Shown here in pieces: positions 45,917 to 54,810 of a stretch of DNA of 64,000 nt. Source of the DNA: J029 sp964482495 (GTDB lineage: Bacteria; Planctomycetota; UBA1135). The stretch spans positions 25,793 through 89,792 of the forward strand of contig CAYZXS010000011.1 of assembly GCA_964482495.1 (NCBI GenBank). Direction: 5' to 3'. The position numbers and the translations under genes were made by a program. How positions within the stretch are numbered: position 1 is the first letter of the stretch; every line of letters starts with the position of its first letter. The notes beneath the pieces were generated by a model. The model was not told the origin of the DNA. It did no database searches and saw nothing but the letters and a program-made list of their open reading frames with translations.

Positions 45917-48339
45917 ATTCTAGACCCGTCGGGCCGCGGCGCGGTGTCCACCAGGAAGCGGGGCATCAGGTGGAAGAAGACGCCGCTGTTGCCGCTGGCC
46001 TGGTCCCGCTGGAGGCCGAATTCGAACACGAAGTCGTGGCCGTAGCGGAGCAGGGACATCTCGGAGCGCTTGCTGGCGCCGGGCCGGAAGTTGTACGGCT
46101 GCCGCAGGCGCAGGCCCCAGTCGTCGCTGACCCGCCAATTCATGGTGGCCTCGACCTGGCTGACCACGCCCTCGACCTTGCGGAAGGCCAGGCCGTACTG
46201 GACCCGCTCGTGCGGCGCCGCGATCAGACGCGCGAACTGCTCCACCAGCTCGGCGGTGTGCAGGTCCTGCCGCAGCCGGGTCTCGACCCGGACCCCCTCC
46301 AGGGTCTTGCCGTAGACGCCCGGGGTCCACGTCGCGCGCAGCTCGGCCGGCCCCCAGGCGGTGGCCGCCTCGCCCGGCCGGCGCACCGGGAACACCGGAT
46401 CGAGCAGGGGTTCGTTCGGGTCGGTGGAGTAGGGCAGCCGCAGCTCGATGTCCGCCCACTTGCCGCCGCCGGGGGCGATCCACTCCTGGCGCAGCGCCAG
46501 CTCGAGGGCCTCGCCGGACTGGTAGCCGTCCCACTGGTCGAACTGCACCAGCCGGCCGGGGCGGTCGCCGTTGACGCTGAGCTTGCGGTAGCGCGCCAGC
46601 GGCAGCACCCGGTGTTGCCAGCCGTGCTCCCAATCCTTGAGCAGCAGGGCGCCGACCTCGACGAAGCCCTCGGCCAGGCTGCGGTCGGCGGAGTCGCGGC
46701 CCGAGAGGTCGGCGTCGTAGGCGATGCCTTGGAAGCGGGCGCCCGGCCGCAGGAAGACGCCGCCGAGGTGCACCGGCAGCGACAGCTCGGTCCAGGCCCG
46801 CAGGCGGTCGCGGCTGACCGCCGGGCTGCGACGGAAGGCGGCGACGCCGCCGGGGCCGAACAGCTCGCGGTCGCGCAGCCGGAAGCGGCCGAGCTCGGCG
46901 CCGTAGGAGAGGTTGAGGGGGAGCTCGCCGTCGACGCCGCCGAGCGGCCCAGCCGGGAGGCCGACCAGCGTCGACGGGTAGGCCTGCCAGCGGAGCACGG
47001 GCAGCGACTCCACGAACTGCGGCGAGCGGCTTCCGGGGGGGCCGAAGCCCTCGAGCGGCACGTAGCCGACCTCGTCGAGCCTGGCCTCGGCGCGCAGGTC
47101 GAAGAAGCTGTCGCCGCCGTCGTAGCGCAGGTACAGCTCGCTGAGCGCGTCCTCCTGCTCGCGCCACTGCTGCTCGAAGAACTCCGGGTCGACCAGGGCG
47201 TCGCTGGTCAGCGCCAGGTCGAGGTCGAGCCGCCAGCGCTCGCTGAGGTCGAAGCGGTTCCACAAGCGGCCGCGGTAGCGGCTGTCGCCGTCGCGGCTGA
47301 CCAACCGGCTGTAGCGGTGGCGGTCGGGGCCGTTGTCGTCCAGGAAGAACAGGTCCCAGCTGCCGCGGTAGTTCGGCGTGCGCAGGCCGAGCTGGGCGCC
47401 GAGGGGGAGGCCGCGGCGGCTGCGGTAGCCGGGCAGCAGCCGCCAGCTGGCGCGGGTGTCCTCGTCGAAGGAGTGGCCTCCGCGCAGGTCGAGCTCGATG
47501 GACTGGCCGTCGCGCTTGTTGGAGCCGAGCTTGACCTGGTGCAGGCTGAGCAGGCTGTCGCCTTCGCTGTCGCCGAAGCTGGGCGTGGGCAGCGGGGTCA
47601 ACCGGTGGCCGAGGATCGACAGCCAGCCGCCCTCGGGCTCCCACAGGTAGGCGTCGCCGTCGGGGGTGCCGCGCAGGCTGTCGACGATCAGGGCGTAGTG
47701 CGGCTCATGGGCGTCGCAAGTGCTGAGGGCGGCGTCGCGGGCCTCCAGGCTGCCATCCGGGAACTCGGCGATGTCGGCGGCGATCATGCGCAGCGGCCAG
47801 CCGTTGGGGCCATAGCCGTGCGGCAGCATCAGGTCGGCTTGATCGAGCCGGGTCCAGCCTTCGGCGACCTGGTAGACCAGCTGGTCACAGCGCAGCCGCA
47901 GCTCGGGGGTGTGCAGCTGGACGTCGCCCGTCATCACCGCCGAGCGCAGCAGCGAGACCGACTGCTGCGGCAGGCCGAGCGCGCCCATCAAGCGGTCGGA
48001 CCACAGGGAGGACAGCGGCCCCGCCGGCGTCGGCGCCGGCGCCGGGATGCGCTGCATCCACTCCTCCATCGCCGCGCGGTCGCCCGACAAGGCGCGGTAG
48101 CCGAGGCGGTCCAGGCGCAGCTCCAGCATCTCGGCGCGGAGGTCGAGCACCTGACGCCGCTCCGCCGGGTCCTCCGGGTCGGGCTCGAACAGGGCGCTGG
48201 TGACGCCGCGGAAGCGGTAGACCACCTCGTCCCCGTCCTCAGCCGACTCGAGGGACTGCCACTCGGCCTCCAGCTGCTGTTCGGGGGCGGGCTCCTGCGG
48301 CGCGGCGAGCAGCGGGAGCAACAGGAGGAGGGGGTTCAA
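45913..48339 (-). CDS. lptD: LPS-assembly protein LptD
   Basis: 808 residues from a TTG overlapping the previous stop (TTGA). After a signal peptide (MNPLLLLLPLLAAPQE) comes an OstA-type region with the LptD-typical block DAALSTCDAHEPHYAL. A beta-barrel-like C-terminal half with alternating aromatic and polar strands follows (for example YRGSWDLFFLDDNGPDRHRYSRLVSRDGDSRYRG). The predicted outer-membrane barrel would insert LPS into the outer leaflet with LptE. It is co-translated with the LptC/A-like protein and KdsC/D. Confidence 0.88.
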   Translation of the reverse strand: MNPLLLLLPLLAAPQEPAPEQQLEAEWQSLESAEDGDEVVYRFRGVTSALFEPDPEDPAERRQVLDLRAEMLELRLDRLGYRALSGDRAAMEEWMQRIPAPAPTPAGPLSSLWSDRLMGALGLPQQSVSLLRSAVMTGDVQLHTPELRLRCDQLVYQVAEGWTRLDQADLMLPHGYGPNGWPLRMIAADIAEFPDGSLEARDAALSTCDAHEPHYALIVDSLRGTPDGDAYLWEPEGGWLSILGHRLTPLPTPSFGDSEGDSLLSLHQVKLGSNKRDGQSIELDLRGGHSFDEDTRASWRLLPGYRSRRGLPLGAQLGLRTPNYRGSWDLFFLDDNGPDRHRYSRLVSRDGDSRYRGRLWNRFDLSERWRLDLDLALTSDALVDPEFFEQQWREQEDALSELYLRYDGGDSFFDLRAEARLDEVGYVPLEGFGPPGSRSPQFVESLPVLRWQAYPSTLVGLPAGPLGGVDGELPLNLSYGAELGRFRLRDRELFGPGGVAAFRRSPAVSRDRLRAWTELSLPVHLGGVFLRPGARFQGIAYDADLSGRDSADRSLAEGFVEVGALLLKDWEHGWQHRVLPLARYRKLSVNGDRPGRLVQFDQWDGYQSGEALELALRQEWIAPGGGKWADIELRLPYSTDPNEPLLDPVFPVRRPGEAATAWGPAELRATWTPGVYGKTLEGVRVETRLRQDLHTAELVEQFARLIAAPHERVQYGLAFRKVEGVVSQVEATMNWRVSDDWGLRLRQPYNFRPGASKRSEMSLLRYGHDFVFEFGLQRDQASGNSGVFFHLMPRFLVDTAPRPDGSRM

Positions 48340-50993
48340 GGCTGGTCGTCCTCGGTGGCCAGGCGGCCGCTGCCGGTGTCGTAGAGCCGCGTCTGGAAGT
48401 TGTAGCGGAGCCGCTGGCCGACCAGCACCTTGCCGTCGGGCAGGCTCAGCCGCGCCGGGCGCTCGGCGCTGCCGGTCAGCTCCAGCACCGGACCCTCGCC
48501 CGCGGGGCCGCCCTTCTCCATGACGATTTCGGCGGCCTCGGCGCGGATCCCGCCGGTCTCCAGCCACGGCCGGCCCTCGGTCAGGGTCAGAGTGACGCCG
48601 CCCTTGCGGCGGCGCCAGTCGATCCGGTCGGCCCCGCCCTCGAGGCCGACGCCGGCGCCGTTCTCCTGGCGCAGCGTGGCGTTGTGGAGGAAGAAGCCGG
48701 CGGTGGTGGAGACTTCGGCGTAGCGGCCCCGGAACTCCAGGGTCTCGACCGACTCCAGCGCGCCGGGTTCTGCCGCGTTGGGCTCTGCCGCGCCGGGCTC
48801 TGCCGCGGGCTCGGCGACGACCGGGAAGGCCGCGGCTTCTCCCTCGCCGGCCAGTTCCAGGCTCATCTGGGCGTCGCCGTCGAGGACGCCGACGCGATCT
48901 TCCAGATCGACCCTCATGCTCCGGGCCTGGAGGTCGAACTTCCAGCCTTCGGCGGCCCCCTCGGTCTCCTCGGCTTCTTCTGTGCTCTCCGTCCTCTCGC
49001 CCGACGTCGTCGCCGGCAGGAGCTGGCCGCGCAGCTCCACCCGCTCGCTGGCTTCGGGCAGCAGGGTCAGGATCCGGTGCGGCTCCTGCTCAGTCTCCTC
49101 GAGCGGTTCCGGGCGCAGCCACTCGGCGGAGGCGGCGACCAACTCGAGCGCGCCGGTCCCGCGCACCTCGCCGCGCAGGGCGCCGGCGCTGCCGTCCTCG
49201 GCGAAGCGCATGCGCGCGGCTTCGAGCAGCACCTCGTCGCCGGCTAGCCCGAGCTCGGCGGCCGGGAAGCGCAGCCGCGGTTTCCCGACCGGCAGCACCT
49301 CGCCCTCGTGCAGCACCAGCCGCTCCGCCACCAGGACGGCGACGCCGAGCAGCTCGCCGAGCGGGCCGCGCCGCGGCATCTCGGCCCGGGCCGGGCTGCC
49401 GCGCAGCTCCATCCGGTCCTCCGCGTGGGCCGAGAAGTGCTCGCCGGTGAAGACCGCCTCGCCGCGCTCCAGCCTGACCTCGTGGCGGGCGTCGAGGCGC
49501 ACGCCGTCGGCGCCGCCGGAGGCCTCGAGCGTCGCCAGGTCGACCTGGTCGAGGTTGCCCTTGGCGTCGAGCTCGCGGCTGCGGAGCACCGCCGGCTCGG
49601 CTTGCAGCTCCAACTGGGCGACGACGCCGCCCTCGGCGTGGAACTGGCGGAAGCCGGGCTTCAACTCGTCCTTGGCCCGCAAGGTCAGGGTCGGCGAAGC
49701 CACCGCCAGCCCGGGTGTGGGCCGGAACACCACCGCGCCGTCCAGGTGCTGGCTGCCGTTCTCGGCCGACTCGAAGCGGTCGGTGACGATCTGTCCGTCG
49801 GCGAGGGAGACGTTGCCCTCGGCGACCCAGCGGCCCTGACCGATCCGGTAGCGCTCGGTCTCGAACCAGCCCTGCTCGAGCTGGCCGCCGACCCCGCCGT
49901 AGAGCTCGAGGTCCTGCTGCCCGGCGCTGAGGTAGGCGCCGCCGCCGGCCGCCAGCCAGCCGCCTTCCTGGGCGCCGGCGCCCTCGCCCAAGGAGGCGAG
50001 CAGCGGCCCGCGCATGTCGATGCCGTGGAGGGGGATGCCATCCCAGACGAGCACCGCGTCCTGGCCGAAGACGGCGCACTCGCGCCCGTCGGCCAGGGTC
50101 CCGATCCAGCTCGACGGGGCCTCGCCGCGGCCGGTGCGGGGCCTCCAGCCAGCGCCGTCGAGCGCCGGGTCGAGCTTGAGTTGGAGGCCACGACAGCGGA
50201 AGAGCCCTTCCAGACCGGACTCGGCAGGAATTTGCAATTCGCAGAGCTCGTCCGCGGGCAGCTCCAGGCTCCGGCCGCCGTCCTCCAGCTCGGTCAGGCT
50301 GCCGCCGCCGTCGGAGGAGCCCCGGAACAAGCCCCCCTGGGCGGTCGGAATGCTCCAAGAGAGCGGCTGAGCTTCGCCGAAGTCCACCCGCCCGGTCTCG
50401 AGATCCAGCTCTAAGTCCATGCCAGAGAAGGTCATGCCACCACTTCGCAAAGTGAAGGCGCCGGTGCCCTCGAGCACGCGGTCGTCTGGCACCAGGGAGG
50501 CCGTCTCGACCTCCAGTTCGAGCAGACCCCGCGGCGTCGGCATGGTCAGCTTGGGCGCCTCCAGCTGCCACGGGCGGCTGGGGTCGGGCGTGGGCCGCTG
50601 CTGGCCCTCCAAACCCTGTTCGAGCGCCAGGACCGCCCGCGGCGACTCGATCCGGTAGACCTCGTCCTCGCCGGAGTCGTCCAGGGCCCGGATCACGGTC
50701 TGGTCCATGACCAGGTCCGATCCTCGCTTGCCCGGGTCGCGGCCGTCGATCGTCATCCGCGGCACCGCGACGGTCCGCTCGTCCTCCTCCACGGCCCGCG
50801 ACAAGGTGATCCGCACCGGGCCGCGGATGCCCAGCCCGACCGCCCCGAAGCCCTCGACCGGGAGCTCGAAGCCCTCTGCCGGCGGCTCGTCGACCTGGCG
50901 CTTGGCCGGGTCGGGGGGTTGCAGGGCCCGCCAGCCCACCGCCGCCACCCCAGCGAGCAGCAGATAGGAACCGAGGCGGCGGAGGGGGCTCAC
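48336..50993 (-). CDS. Large periplasmic LptC/LptA (OstA)-like protein
   Basis: 885 residues, GTG start. One N-terminal membrane segment (LGSYLLLAGVAAVGWRAL) is followed by LptC-like beta strands, then long OstA-like repeats with strand pattern and signature-like LELEVETASLVPDDRVLEGTGAFTLRSGGMTFSGMDLELDLETG and DAVLVWDGIPLHGIDM. LptC in E. coli has 191 residues and LptA 185, so this is several times longer and could serve as a fused bridge from inner to outer membrane. A Glu/Ala-rich insert lies at about 690-780. The position between kdsC and lptD supports an LPS-transport role. Confidence 0.7.
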   Translation of the reverse strand: MSPLRRLGSYLLLAGVAAVGWRALQPPDPAKRQVDEPPAEGFELPVEGFGAVGLGIRGPVRITLSRAVEEDERTVAVPRMTIDGRDPGKRGSDLVMDQTVIRALDDSGEDEVYRIESPRAVLALEQGLEGQQRPTPDPSRPWQLEAPKLTMPTPRGLLELEVETASLVPDDRVLEGTGAFTLRSGGMTFSGMDLELDLETGRVDFGEAQPLSWSIPTAQGGLFRGSSDGGGSLTELEDGGRSLELPADELCELQIPAESGLEGLFRCRGLQLKLDPALDGAGWRPRTGRGEAPSSWIGTLADGRECAVFGQDAVLVWDGIPLHGIDMRGPLLASLGEGAGAQEGGWLAAGGGAYLSAGQQDLELYGGVGGQLEQGWFETERYRIGQGRWVAEGNVSLADGQIVTDRFESAENGSQHLDGAVVFRPTPGLAVASPTLTLRAKDELKPGFRQFHAEGGVVAQLELQAEPAVLRSRELDAKGNLDQVDLATLEASGGADGVRLDARHEVRLERGEAVFTGEHFSAHAEDRMELRGSPARAEMPRRGPLGELLGVAVLVAERLVLHEGEVLPVGKPRLRFPAAELGLAGDEVLLEAARMRFAEDGSAGALRGEVRGTGALELVAASAEWLRPEPLEETEQEPHRILTLLPEASERVELRGQLLPATTSGERTESTEEAEETEGAAEGWKFDLQARSMRVDLEDRVGVLDGDAQMSLELAGEGEAAAFPVVAEPAAEPGAAEPNAAEPGALESVETLEFRGRYAEVSTTAGFFLHNATLRQENGAGVGLEGGADRIDWRRRKGGVTLTLTEGRPWLETGGIRAEAAEIVMEKGGPAGEGPVLELTGSAERPARLSLPDGKVLVGQRLRYNFQTRLYDTGSGRLATEDDQP

Positions 50994-51508
50994 GGAGCGG
51001 CGGGGTGCTCGCCGCGGGCGACGAGCAGCAGGTCGGCGACCTCGCGCAGGGCGCCGAAGCCTGCGCGCGCCCGCGTGACCCAGTCAGCCGCCGCGCGGAC
51101 CGCCTCCACCCCCTCGGGCGGGGAGAAGCACAGGCCGGCGCGCTCGAACATCTCCAAGTCGGGAAGGTCGTCGCCGATGGCCGCGACCTCTTCGTGCATC
51201 AGCCCGCGGGAGCGGACCAGCTCCTCGACCAGCGGTCCCTTCTCGAAGCTGCCCATGCGCAGCTCCGTGATGCCGAGCTTCTCCACCCGCGCCTTCACCG
51301 AAGGGTTGTGGCGGCCGGTGATCACCGCGACCTCGATCCCGGCGCGGCGCAGCAGGACCATGCCGTAGCCGTCCTGGACGTGGAAGTCGGTGCTCTCCGA
51401 GCCGTCGGCGTGGACCGTGATCCGGCCGTCGGTCCAGACGCCGTCGACGTCCGAGAGCAGCAGCCGCACCTTGGCGGCGCGGTCGAGCAGTTCGTCGGGG
51501 AAGTTCAG
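50990..51508 (-). CDS. kdsC: 3-deoxy-D-manno-octulosonate 8-phosphate phosphatase
   Basis: 172 residues. HAD phosphatase motifs: nucleophile LLLSDVDGVWTDG, FHVQDGYGMVLLRRAG, VITGRHNPSV and IGDDLPDLEMF, all as in KdsC. It dephosphorylates Kdo-8-P to Kdo. No ATG is available. The frame at 51508 begins with CTG, which overlaps the kdsD stop as CTGA; a GTG 17 codons later (MRLLLSDVDG) is the alternative. It is in an operon with kdsD and the Lpt genes. Confidence 0.93.
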   Translation of the reverse strand: MNFPDELLDRAAKVRLLLSDVDGVWTDGRITVHADGSESTDFHVQDGYGMVLLRRAGIEVAVITGRHNPSVKARVEKLGITELRMGSFEKGPLVEELVRSRGLMHEEVAAIGDDLPDLEMFERAGLCFSPPEGVEAVRAAADWVTRARAGFGALREVADLLLVARGEHPAAP

Positions 51509-52488
51509 AGCCTCACCTCGAGCAGGTCCTGGACGTCGATCAAGCCGACCACGGTCTCGTCCTCGTCCGCCACCACCGGGACCTGGTCGATGTGGGCGTC
51601 CCGGACCATGTGGAGGGCGTCCCCGGCCAATTGGCCCTGGCGCACGAAGCGGGGCGAGGCGGCCATGTGGTCGTCGATGGCGTCGTCGAGGCCGATGCCG
51701 TCCGGGGACTGTGCCAGCCGCCGCAGGTCGCCGTCGGTGAAGATCCCGAGCAGGCGGCCGCCGGCGTCGGCGATGACGGCGGCGCCGGGCCGGCCCGGGG
51801 TCTCGGTCATCACGGTCAAGGCGTCGCGCACGGTGGCGCCGGTCCGGAGCAGCGGCACCTCTTCCCCGCGGCGCATGATCTCGCCGACCTTGATCAGGCT
51901 GCGGCCGAGGTCGCCGGCCGGGTGGTAGGCGGCGAAAGCCTCGCGGGTGAAGTCGCGGCTCTCGAGCACCGCCATCGCCAGGGCGTCGCCGAGGGCGAGC
52001 AGCGCGGTGGTGGTCACGGTGGGGGCCAGGCCCAGCGGGCAAGCCTCGCCCAGCGGCCCCATGGCCACGGTCAGGTCGGCGTGGCGGGCCAGCGGCGAGT
52101 CCTCCGACTCGGTCAGGGCCACGACCTTGGCGCCGATCGCCTTCAGCGGCGGCAGCAGCTGCAGCAGCTCGCGGGTCTTGCCGCTCTTCGACAGCGCCAG
52201 CACCAGGTCTTCGGCCCGCACCCGGCCCAGGTCGCCGTGCAGGGCCTCGGCCGGGTGCAGCGAGATGCTCGGGGTGCCGGTCGAGGCCAGGGTCGCCGAG
52301 ATCTTCTGCCCGATCAGCCCGGCCTTGCCCATGCCGGTCAGGACCACGGTGCCCCGGCACTCCGCCACCAGCTGCACCGCTTCCTCGAAGCTGGCGCCGA
52401 GCCGGCTCTGCAGGGTGCGAATGGCGTCCGCCTCGAGCTTCAGCACCTCGAGGCCGCGCGTCAGGGCGGAATTGCGATCGACGGCCAT
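51505..52488 (-). CDS. kdsD: Arabinose-5-phosphate isomerase
   Basis: 327 residues (E. coli KdsD 328). The SIS domain (VVLTGMGKAGLIGQKISATLASTGTPSISLHPAEALHGDLG) is followed by two CBS domains (VPLLRTGATVRDALTVM ... VIADAGGRLLGIFTDGDLRRL ... VPVVADEDETVVGLIDVQDLL). It converts ribulose-5-P to arabinose-5-P, the first step to Kdo. ATG at 52488. A repeat copy lies 62 bases upstream. It is the first gene of the kds-lpt-tat operon. Confidence 0.94.
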   Translation of the reverse strand: MAVDRNSALTRGLEVLKLEADAIRTLQSRLGASFEEAVQLVAECRGTVVLTGMGKAGLIGQKISATLASTGTPSISLHPAEALHGDLGRVRAEDLVLALSKSGKTRELLQLLPPLKAIGAKVVALTESEDSPLARHADLTVAMGPLGEACPLGLAPTVTTTALLALGDALAMAVLESRDFTREAFAAYHPAGDLGRSLIKVGEIMRRGEEVPLLRTGATVRDALTVMTETPGRPGAAVIADAGGRLLGIFTDGDLRRLAQSPDGIGLDDAIDDHMAASPRFVRQGQLAGDALHMVRDAHIDQVPVVADEDETVVGLIDVQDLLEVRL

Positions 52489-52549
52489 GGTCGCCGGGGC
52501 AAAAACCAACAAGAGGCCACCCCCGGGCGGACTTATTGTAGTGAGGCGC

Positions 52550-52575
52550 TGGTGTCAGGCTCCTTCGTCAAGTCC
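52550..52575 (+). repeat. Dispersed REP-like repeat, copy 2
   Basis: GGTGTCAGGCTCCTTC, then GTCAAGTCC. It is identical to the other copies over 16 bases and diverges at the 3' end. It lies in the divergent interval between kdsD and the M50 protease gene. Confidence 0.7.
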
Positions 52576-52601
52576 GCCCGCCACCCTCGGCCCGCCCCGC
52601 C

Positions 52602-53282
52602 ATGGAATCCGATCCCGTCGTCCTCGTCGGCACCCTCGTCGCGGTGGTGCTCTCGATCACCAGCCACGAGGCGGCCCACGCCTGGGTGGCCGACAAGCTG
52701 GGCGACCCCACCGCCCGCCAGCTCGGCCGGGTGACCTTGAACCCGGTGCCGCACATCGATCTCTTCATGACGATCCTGCTGCCGGCGCTGCTGTTCATGA
52801 CCTCCGGTTTCCTCTTCGGCGGCGCCAAGCCGGTCCCGGTGGCCGTGCACCGCCTGCGCCGCCCAGCGCGGGACTGGGCCTTGGTTGCCCTGGCGGGCCC
52901 CGCCATGAACCTGGTCCTGGCCCTGCTCTTCGCCGGCTTGCTGTCGGCCTTCCTCCACCTGGGCATCTTCGAGCTCGGGGTGAAGGGCAAGTACCCCAAC
53001 GACCCCGGGGTCGACATCCTGCGCAACGGCCTGTTCATCAACGTGCTCCTGGCGGTCTTCAACATGGTGCCGATCCCGCCGCTGGACGGCTCCCGGGTGG
53101 TCATGTACGGCCTCAGCAAGCTCGGTTCGCGCCAGGCGCTGGCCTCCTACGTGCAGCTGGAGCGCTTCGGGCTGATGATCCTGCTCGTCCTGCTGTTCAT
53201 GGTGCCGGGCTTCCGCCTGCTGCTCTCGGCGGTCATCGAGCCGATCTTCGGCGGCATGCTGACGCTGGTCGGGCTGGGCTAA
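52602..53282 (+). CDS. Site-2 protease family (M50) membrane metallopeptidase
   Basis: 226 residues, about five membrane segments. The zinc motif is SHEAAHAWV (His22, Glu23, His26), and the third ligand motif is NMVPIPPLDGSRV. This short form has no PDZ domain (SpoIVFB/Rip-like). It would cleave transmembrane substrates such as anti-sigma factors; substrate unknown. Confidence 0.92.
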   Translation: MESDPVVLVGTLVAVVLSITSHEAAHAWVADKLGDPTARQLGRVTLNPVPHIDLFMTILLPALLFMTSGFLFGGAKPVPVAVHRLRRPARDWALVALAGPAMNLVLALLFAGLLSAFLHLGIFELGVKGKYPNDPGVDILRNGLFINVLLAVFNMVPIPPLDGSRVVMYGLSKLGSRQALASYVQLERFGLMILLVLLFMVPGFRLLLSAVIEPIFGGMLTLVGLG

Positions 53283-53308
53283 TCCGCGGCCCGGACAAGC
53301 TCACGCCC

Positions 53309-53314
53309 TAGAAT
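53309..53314 (+). promoter_or_regulatory. Candidate -10 element (TAGAAT) of scpA
   Basis: TAGAAT ends 27 bases before the scpA GTG. The same hexamer occurs at 3261 and 35812. Confidence 0.35.
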
Positions 53315-53341
53315 GGCCCCCGCTCGCTCCTCCCCGCCGCT

Positions 53342-54262
53342 GTGATCGAACCCGCCGACCCCGACCTCATCCCCGCCGCCAAGATCCCGGCGCCGGAGGC
53401 CCCGGTCCCGGCCAGCGAGCAAGTCCCGGACTTCACCGTCCACCTCGACCGGGTCTTCCAGGGGCCCCTCGACCTGCTGCTGCAGCTGGTCCGGGACAAG
53501 GAGCTCGAGATCCACGTCGTCTCGCTGGCCGAGGTCTGCGACGCCTACTGCCAGTACGTCCGCTCGATGGAGCAGATCGACGTCGACGAGGCGGCCGACT
53601 TCCTGGTCGTCGCCGCCACCCTGCTGGCGATCAAGAGCCGCTCGCTGCTGCCCCAGGAGGAGCTCGGCGAGGACGAGGACCCCTTCGACCCCGGCGAGGA
53701 GCTGGTCCAGCAGCTGCTGGTCTACAAGGAGCTGCGCCAGGTGGCCGACTCCCTGGGCTCCTCCTGGCGCCGCCGCTCCAAGCTGCTGCCGGCCGGCGCC
53801 AAGTGGCTGGGCAAGTACAGCTTCGACGAGGACGAGGAAGAAGAGGAGTGGGAGCTGGGCGAGGTCTCGGTCTGGGATCTCCTCAAAGTCTTCCGCCGCC
53901 TGGAGAAAGAGACCGGCTTCATGCGTCCGCACAAGGTGCGCGAGCAGGGCCGGCCGCTGTCCTGGTACGTCGAGGAGGTCTGGAGCCGGATCGAGTCCGG
54001 CGGCAAGCTCAGCCTGAAGGAGGTCTTCACCCAGGAGCAGACCTTCCGCGAGGACGCCGCCTATTACCTGGTGGCGCTGCTCGAGCTGGCGAAGCAGAAG
54101 GCGATCGATCTGGAGCAGGAGGACAGCTTCGGTGACATCTTGGTGTCACGGAGCTCGGAGGACGCCGAAGTCCACCTCGACGAGCTCGATGAAGGTTTCG
54201 ACCACCACGCCGACGAAATGGAGCAGGAAGTCGGCGATCTGCTCGAAGACGACGCCCTTTGA
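53342..54262 (+). CDS. scpA: Segregation and condensation protein A
   Basis: 306 residues, GTG start. The ScpA N-terminal SMC-head contact region reads VHLDRVFQGPLDLLLQLVRDKELEIHVVSLAEVCDAYCQYV and AADFLVVAATLLAIKSRSLLP. The rest is an acidic linker and the C-terminal winged helix (LSLKEVFTQEQ ... AAYYLVALLELAKQKAIDLEQ). It links SMC into a condensin ring for chromosome segregation. No scpB follows; trxA does. Confidence 0.94.
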   Translation: MIEPADPDLIPAAKIPAPEAPVPASEQVPDFTVHLDRVFQGPLDLLLQLVRDKELEIHVVSLAEVCDAYCQYVRSMEQIDVDEAADFLVVAATLLAIKSRSLLPQEELGEDEDPFDPGEELVQQLLVYKELRQVADSLGSSWRRRSKLLPAGAKWLGKYSFDEDEEEEEWELGEVSVWDLLKVFRRLEKETGFMRPHKVREQGRPLSWYVEEVWSRIESGGKLSLKEVFTQEQTFREDAAYYLVALLELAKQKAIDLEQEDSFGDILVSRSSEDAEVHLDELDEGFDHHADEMEQEVGDLLEDDAL

Positions 54263-54339
54263 CGGGGTCGACCCGCGAAGGCCTGGAAGGGTCCGCGGGG
54301 TTCACCTACATTGAGCGCTGGAACACGAGGAGGAACCCA

Positions 54340-54663
54340 ATGTCCAACGCAGCAGACGTCGCCGATGCCACTTTCCAAGAGGAGGTCTTGTCCTCCGACA
54401 AGCCCGTCCTGGTCGATTTCTGGGCCCCGTGGTGCGGCCCCTGCCGGGCCATGGCTCCGGCCGTCGACAAGCTCGCCGAGGAGCTCGGCGACCAGGCCAA
54501 GATCGTCAAGCTGAACACCGAGGACAGCCCCGGCGTGCCGGCGCAGTATGGCGTCATGGCGATCCCGACCTTCATCGTCTTCAAGGGCGGGGAAGAGGTC
54601 GGCCGCCACACCGGCGGGATGAATTACGACCAGCTCAAGGGTCTGGTCGAGCCGCACGTCTAG
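54340..54663 (+). CDS. trxA: Thioredoxin
   Basis: 107 residues. The active site is FWAPWCGPC (Cys32, Cys35), with cis-Pro in VMAIPTF and no signal peptide, so it is cytoplasmic. GAGGAGG ribosome site upstream. The ordinary Cys-containing thioredoxin here contrasts with the UGA-containing homologue at 8564. Confidence 0.96.
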   Translation: MSNAADVADATFQEEVLSSDKPVLVDFWAPWCGPCRAMAPAVDKLAEELGDQAKIVKLNTEDSPGVPAQYGVMAIPTFIVFKGGEEVGRHTGGMNYDQLKGLVEPHV

Positions 54664-54810
54664 GCGGCGCCAGCCGTCCGGCGCGGCCTCGCCGCGGCCG
54701 GCCGCGATCCGGAGCCGGCGACCTCGGTCGCCGGCTCCGCTGCTTTCCCACCATTCCTGGCGGCCCTGGGGCAGGACGGGGCTAAATTACCGGGTCCCGC
54801 GTCGCTAACC

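Noticed and set aside
45970..48384. An 804-codon plus-strand frame over lptD
   Set aside because: Antisense shadow of lptD; the product has no recognisable motif and is rich in Ala, Val, Gly and Gln.
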